Source of the DNA: JBOGXA01 sp050694175
GTDB lineage: Bacteria > Actinomycetota > CADDZG01 > WHSQ01
Direction: 5' to 3'
Assembly: GCA_050694175.1 (NCBI GenBank)
Contig: JBOGXA010000022.1
Location: 1-63,976 of the forward strand
DNA length: 63,976 nucleotides
This document shows positions 25,050 through 33,299 of this stretch, in pieces; positions within the stretch are counted from its first letter, which is position 1, and the number at the start of each line of letters is the position of its first letter. Under the pieces are notes generated by a model. It did no database searches. It saw only the letters and a program-made list of their open reading frames with translations, and was not told where the DNA came from. The translations under genes were made by a program, and so were the position numbers.

Positions 25050-26754
25050 CCTAACCCGGCTGATCGCAGTCGCGCGCGGCGACGCCGCGCCGGACGTCGT
25101 CATCGAGGGGGGCTCTGTCTTCTCGGTGTTCACAAAGGAGTGGTTGGAGGCGGACGTCGGGATCGTGGACGGGTTCGTGGCGGGTCTGGGCTCGTTCGAG
25201 GGGGGCGAGCGAGTCGATGCCCGCGGCCTGTACGTCGTGCCGGGGTTCATCGACGCGCACGTTCACACCGAGTCCTCAAAGCTGATGGTCGACGAGTTCG
25301 CTCGGGCGGTGCTGCCGCACGGGACGACGGCCGTGGTGACGGATCCGCACGAGATCGCGAACGTGCTGGGCACCGACGGCGTGCACTGGCTTCTCGACGT
25401 GGCCGAGGGGCTGCCCCTCGACATCTACGTAATGGCGTCGTCGTGCGTTCCGGCCAGCAGATTCGAGTCCCCGCGGCGCCCGCTGTCCCCCGGCGACATG
25501 GAGTCCATCCTTCGGCGCAGCTTCGCGCTGGGGGTGGCCGAGATGATGAACTTCCCCGCGGTCATCGCCGGGGATGACTCCGAGATAGCGAAGCTCGCGG
25601 TGCGCGGCTCGTCCCACGTCGACGGTCACGCACCGGGCGTCACCGGCCGGGAACTCGACGCCTACATCGCCGCGGGGATCCGTTCCGACCACGAGGCGAC
25701 GACCTACGAGGAAGCACTCGAGAAACGCCGCAAGGGGATGTGGGTGCTCATCCGTGAGGCATCGAACGCCCGCAACCTCGTCGACCTCCTCCCGCTCGTG
25801 AGGGACTTCGGCCCTGAGAACTGTGCCTTCTGCACGGACGACCGGGAGCCGGACATGCTGGTGCGAGAGGGCCACATCAACCAGATGTGCAGGACTGCGG
25901 TCGAGCACGGCATCGCGCCGGAGGACGCGCTGCTCATGGCGACCCTTCACCCCGCGCGCTATCACGGGCTCGAATATCACGGCGCGATAGCGCCCGGCTA
26001 TCGTGCCGATATCTCGCTGCTGGGCGATCTGGTTCGCTTTGATCCACAGAAGGTGTTCAAGGACGGCCGTCTGGTCGTCGTCGACGGCGAGGTTCTTCCC
26101 TTCGAGCGACGCGAGGTCCCGATCTGGGTCCGGCGGTCGGTCCGCAGCGAGCCGGTGACCGAGGCCGACTTCGCAATCGAGAGCTCGGGCCGGCGTCTGC
26201 GCGTCATCGAGGTCGTCCCCGGCCAGATCCTGACGAAGGAGCGAGTCGAGAAACCGCTCGTCGTCGATGGTATGGCGGTCGCCGACCCGGATCGCGACCT
26301 CGCGAAGATCGCCGTCATCGAGCGACACCACGCAACGGGGCGGATGGGTAAGGGCTTCGTCAGCGGATTCGGGCTGAAGTCGGGCGCCTTTGCTTCCACA
26401 GTTGCCCACGACGCGCACAACATCGTCGTCGTGGGTATCTCGGACGCCGACATGGCGATGTGCGCGGCGCGCCTTACAGAGACCGGTGGCGGCATCGTCG
26501 CGGTCGAGGGCGAGGTGGTGCTCGGCGACTTGCCGCTCCCGGTCGCCGGTCTGCTGTCCGACGAGCCGGTCGAAGTCGTGGTCGAGCGCCTCGACGCGCT
26601 CCACGAGATACTGGGAAACCTCGGCGTGGAGATCGACGCGCCGTTCATGACGCTCAGCTTCCTTGCCCTGTCGGTGATCCCGGCCCTCAAGATCACCGAC
26701 CACGGGCTCATCGACGTCGATCGGTTCGAAGTCGTGCCGCTGGAGGTCGACTAA
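25042..26754 (+). CDS. ade: Adenine deaminase
   Basis: 570 residues, the standard length of bacterial Ade. Motifs in order: PGFIDAHVHTESS with the first metal histidines (about 69-81), TDPHEIANVLG, SSHVDGHAPGVTG, IRSDHEATTYEEA and FCTDDREPD with the last metal aspartate. The C-terminal adenine-deaminase domain includes GFGLKSGAFASTVAHDAHN and the GDLPLPVAGLLSDEP loop. It converts adenine to hypoxanthine and ammonia, the entry step for adenine into the xanthine dehydrogenase route. Last gene of block C; followed by the palindromic element at 26759 and a convergent permease gene. Confidence 0.95.
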   Translation: MSDLTRLIAVARGDAAPDVVIEGGSVFSVFTKEWLEADVGIVDGFVAGLGSFEGGERVDARGLYVVPGFIDAHVHTESSKLMVDEFARAVLPHGTTAVVTDPHEIANVLGTDGVHWLLDVAEGLPLDIYVMASSCVPASRFESPRRPLSPGDMESILRRSFALGVAEMMNFPAVIAGDDSEIAKLAVRGSSHVDGHAPGVTGRELDAYIAAGIRSDHEATTYEEALEKRRKGMWVLIREASNARNLVDLLPLVRDFGPENCAFCTDDREPDMLVREGHINQMCRTAVEHGIAPEDALLMATLHPARYHGLEYHGAIAPGYRADISLLGDLVRFDPQKVFKDGRLVVVDGEVLPFERREVPIWVRRSVRSEPVTEADFAIESSGRRLRVIEVVPGQILTKERVEKPLVVDGMAVADPDRDLAKIAVIERHHATGRMGKGFVSGFGLKSGAFASTVAHDAHNIVVVGISDADMAMCAARLTETGGGIVAVEGEVVLGDLPLPVAGLLSDEPVEVVVERLDALHEILGNLGVEIDAPFMTLSFLALSVIPALKITDHGLIDVDRFEVVPLEVD

Positions 26755-26758
26755 GGCA

Positions 26759-26806
26759 TCGAGTGGGAGATCGGGGGCAACATGTGCCCCGAGACTCCCA
26801 ATCGAT
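26759..26806. repeat. Convergent-gene palindromic element, copy A
   Basis: Imperfect palindrome between two converging genes. TGGGAG (26764-26769) pairs with CTCCCA (26795-26800) and inside it CGGGG (26772-26776) with CCCCG (26787-26791). The opening GAGTGGGAG is shared with copies B (31537) and D (58795). Probably acts as a two-way transcription terminator. Confidence 0.6.
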
Positions 26807-26814
26807 CGGGACGG

Positions 26815-28335
26815 CTAAGTCAGGAAGTCCCGGACGTAGAAGATCCCGAAGTAGACGACGAACGCGACGGCCGCAATCCACATCATCGGCGACACTTCCC
26901 GCGCCCGGCCGCGCGTCAATTTGATGAACGCATAGCTCACGAAGCCGGCTCCGATGCCGTTCGTTATCGAGTACGTAAACGGCATAAGCACGATCGTGAG
27001 GAACGCCGGAATTGCGAGCTCGAGATCGTCCCATGGGATGTGGCGGACGTTGGTCATCATCAAGAATCCCACGACGACCAGCGCGGGGGCGGTGGCCTGC
27101 GGAGGAATGATGGCCGCCAGCGGCGCGAACAGAATCGACAGCAGGAACAAGCCCCCGACGACGACGGCCGTGAGCCCCGTCCGGCCCCCTTCGGCGATCC
27201 CGGAGGCGCTCTCTATGTAGGTTGTGTTGGACGACGCCGAGAACGCGCCTCCAAGGGCGGCCGCTCCCGAGTCCACCACCAGCACCCTGTCGATGTCGGG
27301 CAGGCGACCCTCGGCGTCGAGCAACTTCGCTTCGCTTCCCAGTCCCACGACCGTGCCCATAGTGTCGAAGAAGTCCGACAACATCAGTGTGAACACCGCC
27401 AGGATCCCGGCGAGGATGCCCATCTGGGCGAAGAAGCCGAACGAGAAGTCACCTATCAACTCGAAGTTGTCGCCACCGGGGAACTCGGCGATCTTCTGGT
27501 ATCTTGCGGCCTCGCCGAAGCCGCCGCCGTCCATGAACGCCTCGTTGACGATCACGGCAATGACTGTGGCCGCGAGGATCCCGATGAGCAGAGATCCCCT
27601 CACCCTGCGCGTGTACAAGAACAGGATCAGCAATAACCCGACTACGAACACAAGGATCGGCCAGCCCTGGAGCTCGTTGCCGACGCCGAGCTGCAGCGGG
27701 GGCGGGGGCAGGCCCGGGATCTCCGATGTGTCGAGGTTCGTGTCGTTGACGAACTTCGCGTCGACGAATCCGATAATGGCAATGAACAGGCCGATGCCGA
27801 CCCCGATCGCTTGCTTTATGGCCATCGGCACGGCCTCCATCACGGCCTGACGGAACTTCGTGAGCACCAGGATGGTGATGATGATGCCTTCGAGGACGAC
27901 GACCCCCATGGCCTCGGGCCATGTCAACTGATTTCCGCCGACGAGCTGAAAGGCGACGACCGCGTTGAGGCCCAGCCCCGCGGCAATCGCGAACGGATAC
28001 CTCGCGTAGGCGCCCATGGCGATGCTGGCGATGCCGGCGGCCAGCGCGGTTACCGTCAGAACGGCCTCGGGGGGAAGCACCGTGCCGTCGCGGTCGGGCA
28101 GAGACAGGATGGATGGGTTCAGGAACAAGATGTAGGCCATGGTCATGAACGTCGTGAGCCCAGCCATAACTTCGATGCGTGGAGTCGAGCCGCGCTCGGT
28201 GATCCCGAAGTAACCGTCCAGGCCGCCCCTGCGGGCGGAAACCCCAGTTGCCACTGACCTCTCCCCCTTTGCCGGTCGAGACGCATCGCGTGCGTCCGAT
28301 GGTTGCGGAGCCGGCGGCCGTGACCGCTCGTCCAT
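26815..28335 (-). CDS. NCS2-family purine permease (AzgA-like)
   Basis: 506 residues, about 12-13 membrane helices after a polar N-terminus of some 45 residues. Family marks are YFGITERGSTPRIEVMAGLTTFMTMAYILFLNP-type start (near 42-74), AIAAGLGLNAVVAFQLVGG, the helix-8 region LFDFFDTMGT-like (here LSDFFDTMGTVVGLG) and SSNTTYIESASGIAEGGRTGL. This is the AzgA/PbuG-type hypoxanthine-guanine-adenine uptake branch of NCS2, not the uracil/xanthine branch. It brings purine bases in by proton symport and completes the locus. It converges on adenine deaminase and is divergent to the S55 peptidase. Confidence 0.92.
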   Translation of the reverse strand: MDERSRPPAPQPSDARDASRPAKGERSVATGVSARRGGLDGYFGITERGSTPRIEVMAGLTTFMTMAYILFLNPSILSLPDRDGTVLPPEAVLTVTALAAGIASIAMGAYARYPFAIAAGLGLNAVVAFQLVGGNQLTWPEAMGVVVLEGIIITILVLTKFRQAVMEAVPMAIKQAIGVGIGLFIAIIGFVDAKFVNDTNLDTSEIPGLPPPPLQLGVGNELQGWPILVFVVGLLLILFLYTRRVRGSLLIGILAATVIAVIVNEAFMDGGGFGEAARYQKIAEFPGGDNFELIGDFSFGFFAQMGILAGILAVFTLMLSDFFDTMGTVVGLGSEAKLLDAEGRLPDIDRVLVVDSGAAALGGAFSASSNTTYIESASGIAEGGRTGLTAVVVGGLFLLSILFAPLAAIIPPQATAPALVVVGFLMMTNVRHIPWDDLELAIPAFLTIVLMPFTYSITNGIGAGFVSYAFIKLTRGRAREVSPMMWIAAVAFVVYFGIFYVRDFLT

Positions 28336-28511
28336 TCATACCAAGACAAGCGACGCCGCGCCGGGATTATGCGCAGTCAATTTAGAAGTAGACCTCGGGT
28401 AGAGGAACCTTTCCACACCCCTTGTGCGTCATAGGAGGCGCCCGGACAATTACGGGCAGGGAACAGCGGCGGGCGTCGCCTGGGCGAAGCCCTTGGAAGC
28501 AGGAGGGTCCA
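28336..28511 (+). promoter_or_regulatory. Divergent promoter region with structured leader upstream of the S55 peptidase
   Basis: 176 bp between the permease (minus) and the peptidase (plus). The part next to the peptidase can form three hairpins in a row: CCCG/CGGG (28441-28444 with 28453-28456), GGCG/CGCC (28468-28471 with 28477-28480) and GGGC-GAA-GCCC (28482-28492), followed by AGGAGG at 28501-28506. A GGGAACAGC stretch lies between the first two. This resembles a regulatory leader, but I cannot assign a known riboswitch class. Confidence 0.35.
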
Positions 28512-30338
28512 ATGAAGCGAAGGCGTTCGCGCCGGGCGGCGGTGACGCTGACCGCGTTGATCGCGGGCACATCCCTCGTCGGTGGAACACTCTCAGTACC
28601 ACCCGCGGCCGGGGCCGAGCCCCCGGCGTGCCCCGAAGCAATGGCGGTCGACGACCTCGAGTCGGGCATGATGGGGACCGGTTACACGGTCTCGAGGGGA
28701 ACGGAGCCGGAGCCGTTCTCAGCAGAGATTCTCGGCGTCTATCCCGACGCCATCCTTCCGGGCCGCGACCTCGTCATCGCGGAGGTGCACAGTCCGGCCA
28801 TCGACAAGGTCGGAGGGGTCTGGTTCGGCATGTCCGGATCCCCCGTCTTCATCGACGACGGCGGCCAACAGAAGCTCGTCGGAGCGGTCGCGTGGGGTGC
28901 CAGCTTCGGCCCCTCCCACATCATCGGCCTCACCGCGGGCGAGGATATGGTTGACCTCCTCGATTACCCCAACGCGGCACCCGGTCGCGCCTCGAGTGCA
29001 TCTTCGGGGCCCAAGCGCATCCAACTCACCCCCGCAATGAAGCGAGCGGTCGCCCGTTCGACCGGGGAACAACAGAGTGAGGTTGCCGATTCGTTCTCGG
29101 CCCTCAAGGTGCCGGCGAGCGTGTCCGGCATCGGAGGACGCCGCATGAAGCAGCTGCAGCAAAAGATGAACCGCCGCGGCCTCAACGTGCGTCTGTACTC
29201 GGGTGCGTCGGCATCGGCCGATGCGGTCGCGGATCCGTCCGAGCTCAAGCCGGGGAGCAACTTCGCCGCGGTGATCAGCTTTGGGGACATCACTTTTGCG
29301 GGAATCGGCACCACGACGTTCGTGTGCGATGGCTTCGCCGTGGCTTTTGGTCACCCCTTCAGCCACGACGGGGCAACGCAGCTTGGCGCCAACACGGCCA
29401 CCGCCATCACGATCTGGGAAGACCCGGTCTTCAGTCCCTTCAAGCTGGCGACCGTCGCGGGCTCTGTCGGAACTGTTGATCAGGACCGTTTCGCGGGCAT
29501 TCGCGCGGACTTCTGGGAAGCCCTCGACACGATCCCGATCACGTCTCGCACGTTCGCCGAGAACACCGGGCGAGTGGAGATCGGTCGCACCGACGTGGTC
29601 AATTCCGAGTGGGCGAGCTACCTGTCGCCCGAGCACGAGTTCCTGAACGTCATCAGCGCTATGGATCAGTTCAGTGAGGGCAGCGGCGAGATGCGCTGGA
29701 CGATCACAGGCACCAGGGCCGACGGCAGCTCGTGGGAGCTCTCGCGAACCAACATGGCTTCGGATCAATGGTCGATCGCCTACGAGGTCCCCCACGAGCA
29801 CTCCCACTTCATCTACTCCCTGGTCAACCAGGACCGCGAGGAGGTCGAGCTCACCTCGGTCGACTGGGAACAGGTAACGGTGCGCGAGGAGCAGCGCCAT
29901 TACAGGATCGCGAAGGTGCTCGTGTCCACGAACGGGAGGCACTTCCGGAAGACACGGGAGATAAACGTTCGTCGCGGAACAACGATCTTCCTGAAAGCCG
30001 TGCTCAATCCGTTCGACGAGGGTCCGCAGAGAGTCGTGAACCTGACGGTGAGAGTCCCGAGCAACGCTCGCCGCAGCGGCGAGATCGAGGTGTTCGGCGG
30101 CCCCGGCCACCACATCGGGCTCGTCCGCGGGGCGGGCACGTTCGACGAACTCCTCGTCAAGATGGAGGCAGACCCGCCGCAGAACAACCTCGGCGCGAAG
30201 CTGGGCATCGGTCGGAAGGTGAGCGACGAGGACTCATCCCTCCTTGATCAGGTAGTCCGGGGCGGGAAATCGATATTCGTCCACGTCGAGGGGGCGCGCG
30301 GCGGCCGCGGCGGAGGCGAGGTCATCGAAAAAGGGTAG
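28512..30338 (+). CDS. Secreted SpoIVB-type (S55) serine peptidase domain protein
   Basis: 608 residues from ATG 28512, set by AGGAGG 5 nt upstream. A basic signal peptide (about 1-34, ending AGA) precedes an S55 domain. The nucleophile motif is GMSGSPVFIDD (serine near residue 120), and AFGHPFSHDG (about 279-288) carries the family's histidine-containing turn; VDDLESGMMGTGYTV near 45-60 is the usual entry to this fold. Unlike Bacillus SpoIVB no PDZ domain is obvious, and a C-terminal ~250 residues form a beta-rich region of unknown role, ending in a glycine-rich tail. Function outside sporulation is unknown; there are no sporulation genes here. Followed by a strong hairpin at 30371. Confidence 0.83.
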   Translation: MKRRRSRRAAVTLTALIAGTSLVGGTLSVPPAAGAEPPACPEAMAVDDLESGMMGTGYTVSRGTEPEPFSAEILGVYPDAILPGRDLVIAEVHSPAIDKVGGVWFGMSGSPVFIDDGGQQKLVGAVAWGASFGPSHIIGLTAGEDMVDLLDYPNAAPGRASSASSGPKRIQLTPAMKRAVARSTGEQQSEVADSFSALKVPASVSGIGGRRMKQLQQKMNRRGLNVRLYSGASASADAVADPSELKPGSNFAAVISFGDITFAGIGTTTFVCDGFAVAFGHPFSHDGATQLGANTATAITIWEDPVFSPFKLATVAGSVGTVDQDRFAGIRADFWEALDTIPITSRTFAENTGRVEIGRTDVVNSEWASYLSPEHEFLNVISAMDQFSEGSGEMRWTITGTRADGSSWELSRTNMASDQWSIAYEVPHEHSHFIYSLVNQDREEVELTSVDWEQVTVREEQRHYRIAKVLVSTNGRHFRKTREINVRRGTTIFLKAVLNPFDEGPQRVVNLTVRVPSNARRSGEIEVFGGPGHHIGLVRGAGTFDELLVKMEADPPQNNLGAKLGIGRKVSDEDSSLLDQVVRGGKSIFVHVEGARGGRGGGEVIEKG

Positions 30339-30370
30339 GACCAAGAATCGGTACGACAACTCAAGGCGCT

Positions 30371-30394
30371 CGGGGGTCCCTTCGGGGGCCCCCG
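30371..30394 (+). terminator. Hairpin with UUCG tetraloop after the S55 gene
   Basis: A ten-pair stem (30371-30380 with 30385-30394, one U-G wobble) closed by TTCG. It is 33 bp after the stop codon. No T-run follows, which is usual for terminators in GC-rich actinobacteria. Confidence 0.7.
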
Positions 30395-30445
30395 ATCGCG
30401 CCCGAACATCCGCCCACTGCGCCACTGGTGCCGAAACCGGCCCCG

Positions 30446-30451
30446 TATCCT
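30446..30451 (+). promoter_or_regulatory. -10 box (TATCCT) of a leaderless promoter
   Basis: TATCCT ends 7 nt before ATG 30459 of the isocitrate dehydrogenase-like gene, and no ribosome site is present in the gap. Confidence 0.5.
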
Positions 30452-30458
30452 GGGCGCC

Positions 30459-31523
30459 ATGGCGACGATCACACTCATCCCCGGCGACGGCATCGGGCCC
30501 GAGGTAACCGAAGCCACCCGCCGAGTTGTGGACGCGCTCGGGGCCGGCATCGAGTGGGAGGTCCACGAGGCCGGGCTTGGGGCGCTCGAGACGCACGGAG
30601 ACCCTCTGCCCCCCCATGTCCTCGACTCGATAAGGCGTAACCGCGTCGCCCTCAAAGGGCCGGTGACCACGCCCGTGGGGACCGGGTTCCGGTCGATAAA
30701 CGTGGCGTTGCGCCAGGAGCTCGACCTGTTTGCCAGCGTGCGGCCGTGCCGCCTCTACCCGGGAGTCTCGTCGCGCCACTCAGGCGTCGACATCGTGGTC
30801 GTGCGCGAGAACACCGAGGACCTCTACGAGGGCATCGAGTTCGAAAAGGGCACGAAGGAATTGAACAAGCTGCGCGGTTATCTCAAGTACATGCACGGCT
30901 TCGCCATGGCGGCCGACGTGGGTGTGTCGGTGAAACCGATCTCGATCAGCGCCAGTCTCGCCATCGTCGAGTATGCCTTCGAGTACGCGCGCAAGCAGCG
31001 CCGGCGCAAAGTGACGCTCGGCCACAAGGCCAACATCATGAAGTTCTCGGACGGGGTCTGGCTGGAGACCGGCGAGCGGCTTGCCACCGGCTACCGCGAC
31101 GTTGGCTTCGAGGCGATGCAGGTCGACGAGCTCGCGATGTGGCTCGTCTGGACCCCCGAGGAGATGGACGTGATCGTTCTTCCCAACCTGTACGGCGACA
31201 TCATCTCGGACCTGTGTGCCGGTCTGGTCGGAGGGCTGGGGCTGGCACCGGGCATGAACCTCGGCAAGGATTATGCGGTGTTCGAGCCGACCCACGGCTC
31301 TGCCCCCGACATCGCCGGCCGGGGACTTGCTAACCCCATCGCGATGATCCTGTCGGCGGTCGCGATGCTGAACCACCTCGGTTTCGGCGAGGAGAGCCGG
31401 CGGGTGGAAGGGGCTGTCGGGCGCGTCCTTGCGTCGGGGATCAGGACTGCCGACCTTCGCCCCGAACTCGAGCCGGCGACCACGAACGAGGTCGCGGACG
31501 CGACCATCGACGCGCTCGGATAA
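30459..31523 (+). CDS. Isocitrate/isopropylmalate dehydrogenase family, probable NAD-isocitrate dehydrogenase
   Basis: 354 residues, the length of NAD-dependent isocitrate dehydrogenases. Motifs: TLIPGDGIGPEVT at the N-terminus, the substrate loop LKGPVTTPVGTGFRSINVALRQELDL with the SxNxxLR signature of isocitrate (rather than isopropylmalate) users, VVRENTEDLYEGIEF, the catalytic lysine in GHKANIMKFSDG, the metal aspartates in NLYGDIISDL, and EPTHGSAPDIAGRGLANP. It oxidatively decarboxylates isocitrate to 2-oxoglutarate. No other TCA gene is adjacent. Homoisocitrate or tartrate dehydrogenase activity cannot be excluded from sequence. Confidence 0.88.
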   Translation: MATITLIPGDGIGPEVTEATRRVVDALGAGIEWEVHEAGLGALETHGDPLPPHVLDSIRRNRVALKGPVTTPVGTGFRSINVALRQELDLFASVRPCRLYPGVSSRHSGVDIVVVRENTEDLYEGIEFEKGTKELNKLRGYLKYMHGFAMAADVGVSVKPISISASLAIVEYAFEYARKQRRRKVTLGHKANIMKFSDGVWLETGERLATGYRDVGFEAMQVDELAMWLVWTPEEMDVIVLPNLYGDIISDLCAGLVGGLGLAPGMNLGKDYAVFEPTHGSAPDIAGRGLANPIAMILSAVAMLNHLGFGEESRRVEGAVGRVLASGIRTADLRPELEPATTNEVADATIDALG

Positions 31524-31536
31524 GCCGTGGAGTCCA

Positions 31537-31581
31537 TGAGTGGGAGTTTCGGGGCAATAGGTGCCCCCAAGCTCCCAACGG
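31537..31581. repeat. Convergent-gene palindromic element, copy B
   Basis: Between the converging isocitrate dehydrogenase-like and sqdB genes. TGGGAG (31541-31546) pairs with CTCCCA (31572-31577), and GGGGCA (31551-31556) with TGCCCC (31562-31567). The left arm GAGTGGGAGT matches copies A and D. Probable bidirectional terminator. Confidence 0.65.
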
Positions 31582-31591
31582 TTCGTCGAGA

Positions 31592-32761
31592 TCAGTTCGT
31601 GCGGGGATCCCAGCGCGTCTTCGGCGCGATCGGGCCCAGCAGGATGCGGTCCTTGTAGCGCTGGATCGTCTCGATGAGGTGGGCCACGACGCCGTCGGTC
31701 AGCAGATGGGCCTTCAGCCCGAGCTCGACAAGCTTGGTGTGGGCCGCGTTGTAGTAGTGCTCCTCGGCCTCGATGCGCGGATCTTCCATCTTGTCGATGA
31801 CGACGTTCATCCCCATACCCTCACCGACTCGTTGCACGCGCTCGGCAAGATCCTTCACCGAGAACTGTTCTGTGAACTGATTGAAGACGCGGAACTCTCC
31901 TTCGTCGGCCGGGTTGGTGACGGCGAGGTTGATGCACTGAATCGTGTCGATGATGTTCAGGAATCCGCGGGTCTGGCCACCCTTCCCGTAAACGGTGAGC
32001 GGATAGCCGACAACCGCCTGCACGCAGAATCGGTTGAGAGCGGTCCCCAGGACCTCGTCGTAGTCGAAGCGAGTGCACAGGCGTTCGTCGAGGTCTGTAC
32101 CCTCCGTGCGGATCCCGTAGACGACCCCCTGGTTGAGGTCGGTCGCACGGAGGCCCCAGATGCGCGATGCGAAATGGATGTTGTGGGAATCGTGGACTTT
32201 GGAGAGGTGATAGAGAGAGCCGGGGAGCTTGGGATAGGGAAGGATGTCCTTGCGGCCCTTGTGCTCGATCTCGATGTAGCCCTCTTCGATGTCGATGTTG
32301 GGTGTGCCGTACTCCCCCATCGTCCCGAGCTTCACGAGATGGGCAGCCGGCGTGATGTCGCGCATCGCGAACAAGACGTTGAGGGTCCCTTCGACGTTGT
32401 TGCGCTGGGTCACGACCGCGTGCTTGCGCGAGATCATCGAGTATGGGGCGCTTGGCTGCTCACCGTGATGAACGATCGCGTCCGGTAGAAAGTCGGAGAA
32501 AACGTCGTCCACGAAGTACGGATCGGTCAAATCACCGGTGTAAGCGGCGATCTCCTTGCCGGTTACTTCCTTCCACGCAAAGATGCGTTCCTGAAGCGAC
32601 TGAATGGGCGTTAGCGACGACGCCCCGAGCTCGATAGACATCAGACGTCGCAAGAAGTTGTCGACCACGGCGACGTCGTGGCCGTCGTCCGAGAAGTGCA
32701 TAGCGGTGGGCCAACCCAGATATCCGTCCCCGCCGAGGATCAGGATTTTCACGCCCGGCAT
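31592..32761 (-). CDS. sqdB: UDP-sulfoquinovose synthase (SQD1/SqdB)
   Basis: 389 residues. An extended SDR enzyme that makes UDP-sulfoquinovose from UDP-glucose and sulfite, the head-group donor for the sulfolipid SQDG. It matches plant SQD1 along its length: ILGGDGYLGWPTAMHFS (NAD loop), the GEQPSAPYSMI segment, GTMGEYGTPNIDIEEG with the active-site threonine, SLYHLSKVHDSHNI with Tyr and Lys, RATDLNQGVVYG, DYDEVLGTALNRFC, VYGKGGQTRGFLNI and EAEEHYYNAAHTKL. The GTG four codons in is a possible alternative start. No sulfolipid glycosyltransferase (SqdX/SqdD) is within the window, so the fate of the product is open. Divergent to moaE. Confidence 0.93.
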   Translation of the reverse strand: MPGVKILILGGDGYLGWPTAMHFSDDGHDVAVVDNFLRRLMSIELGASSLTPIQSLQERIFAWKEVTGKEIAAYTGDLTDPYFVDDVFSDFLPDAIVHHGEQPSAPYSMISRKHAVVTQRNNVEGTLNVLFAMRDITPAAHLVKLGTMGEYGTPNIDIEEGYIEIEHKGRKDILPYPKLPGSLYHLSKVHDSHNIHFASRIWGLRATDLNQGVVYGIRTEGTDLDERLCTRFDYDEVLGTALNRFCVQAVVGYPLTVYGKGGQTRGFLNIIDTIQCINLAVTNPADEGEFRVFNQFTEQFSVKDLAERVQRVGEGMGMNVVIDKMEDPRIEAEEHYYNAAHTKLVELGLKAHLLTDGVVAHLIETIQRYKDRILLGPIAPKTRWDPRTN

Positions 32762-32840
32762 GATACATGCTTACGGGGGTGTTCTCGCGGGTCTGTGACG
32801 CAGGCGGGCAGCCCACCGGGCATGTAAGACTGAGGAGACC

Positions 32841-33299
32841 GTGACGGCCGAGATCACGACACGCATCACCGACGAGCGTCTGGACGTCGGGGCAGCCATA
32901 GCCCACGTTGCCGGGCCCGAGCTCGGCGGCATCGGCGTGTTCGTCGGTACGGTGCGTGACACGTCGTCCATCGGAGATCAGTCCGATAAGACCGTCGTGC
33001 GGCTGGACTACGAGGCGCACCCCTCGCTCGCCGAAGACGCACTCGCGCAGGTCGCCTTCGATGCAACTAAGAAGTGGGATATCCGGCGCGTATTGGCCAT
33101 CCACCGGACCGGAGTGTGCGAGCTGGGAGAGCCCACCGTCGTCGTCGTGTGTGGTGCTCCCCACCGCAGCGACGCGCTGGAAGCGTGCCGGTGGATCATC
33201 GACTCGATCAAGCACACCGTGCCCATCTGGAAGCGAGAGGTGTACTCGGACGGGTCGGCGTGGGTCGGCGCCAACTCTCCCGACGGAGGCGCGCGCTGA
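32841..33299 (+). CDS. moaE: Molybdopterin synthase catalytic subunit MoaE
   Basis: 152 residues, GTG start preceded by GAGGAGA. MoaE marks: GIGVFVGTVRDTS, LDYEAHPSLAEDAL, IHRTGVCELGEPTVVVVCGAPHRSDALEACRWIIDSIKHTVPIWKREV. The two lysines of the C-terminal K...PIWK motif are the ones used in dithiolene formation. It converts precursor Z to molybdopterin together with MoaD, which is not in this window. The cofactor is needed by all three molybdenum hydroxylases here. It starts an operon with an oxidoreductase and an SDR, which is not a usual moa arrangement. Confidence 0.92.
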   Translation: MTAEITTRITDERLDVGAAIAHVAGPELGGIGVFVGTVRDTSSIGDQSDKTVVRLDYEAHPSLAEDALAQVAFDATKKWDIRRVLAIHRTGVCELGEPTVVVVCGAPHRSDALEACRWIIDSIKHTVPIWKREVYSDGSAWVGANSPDGGAR

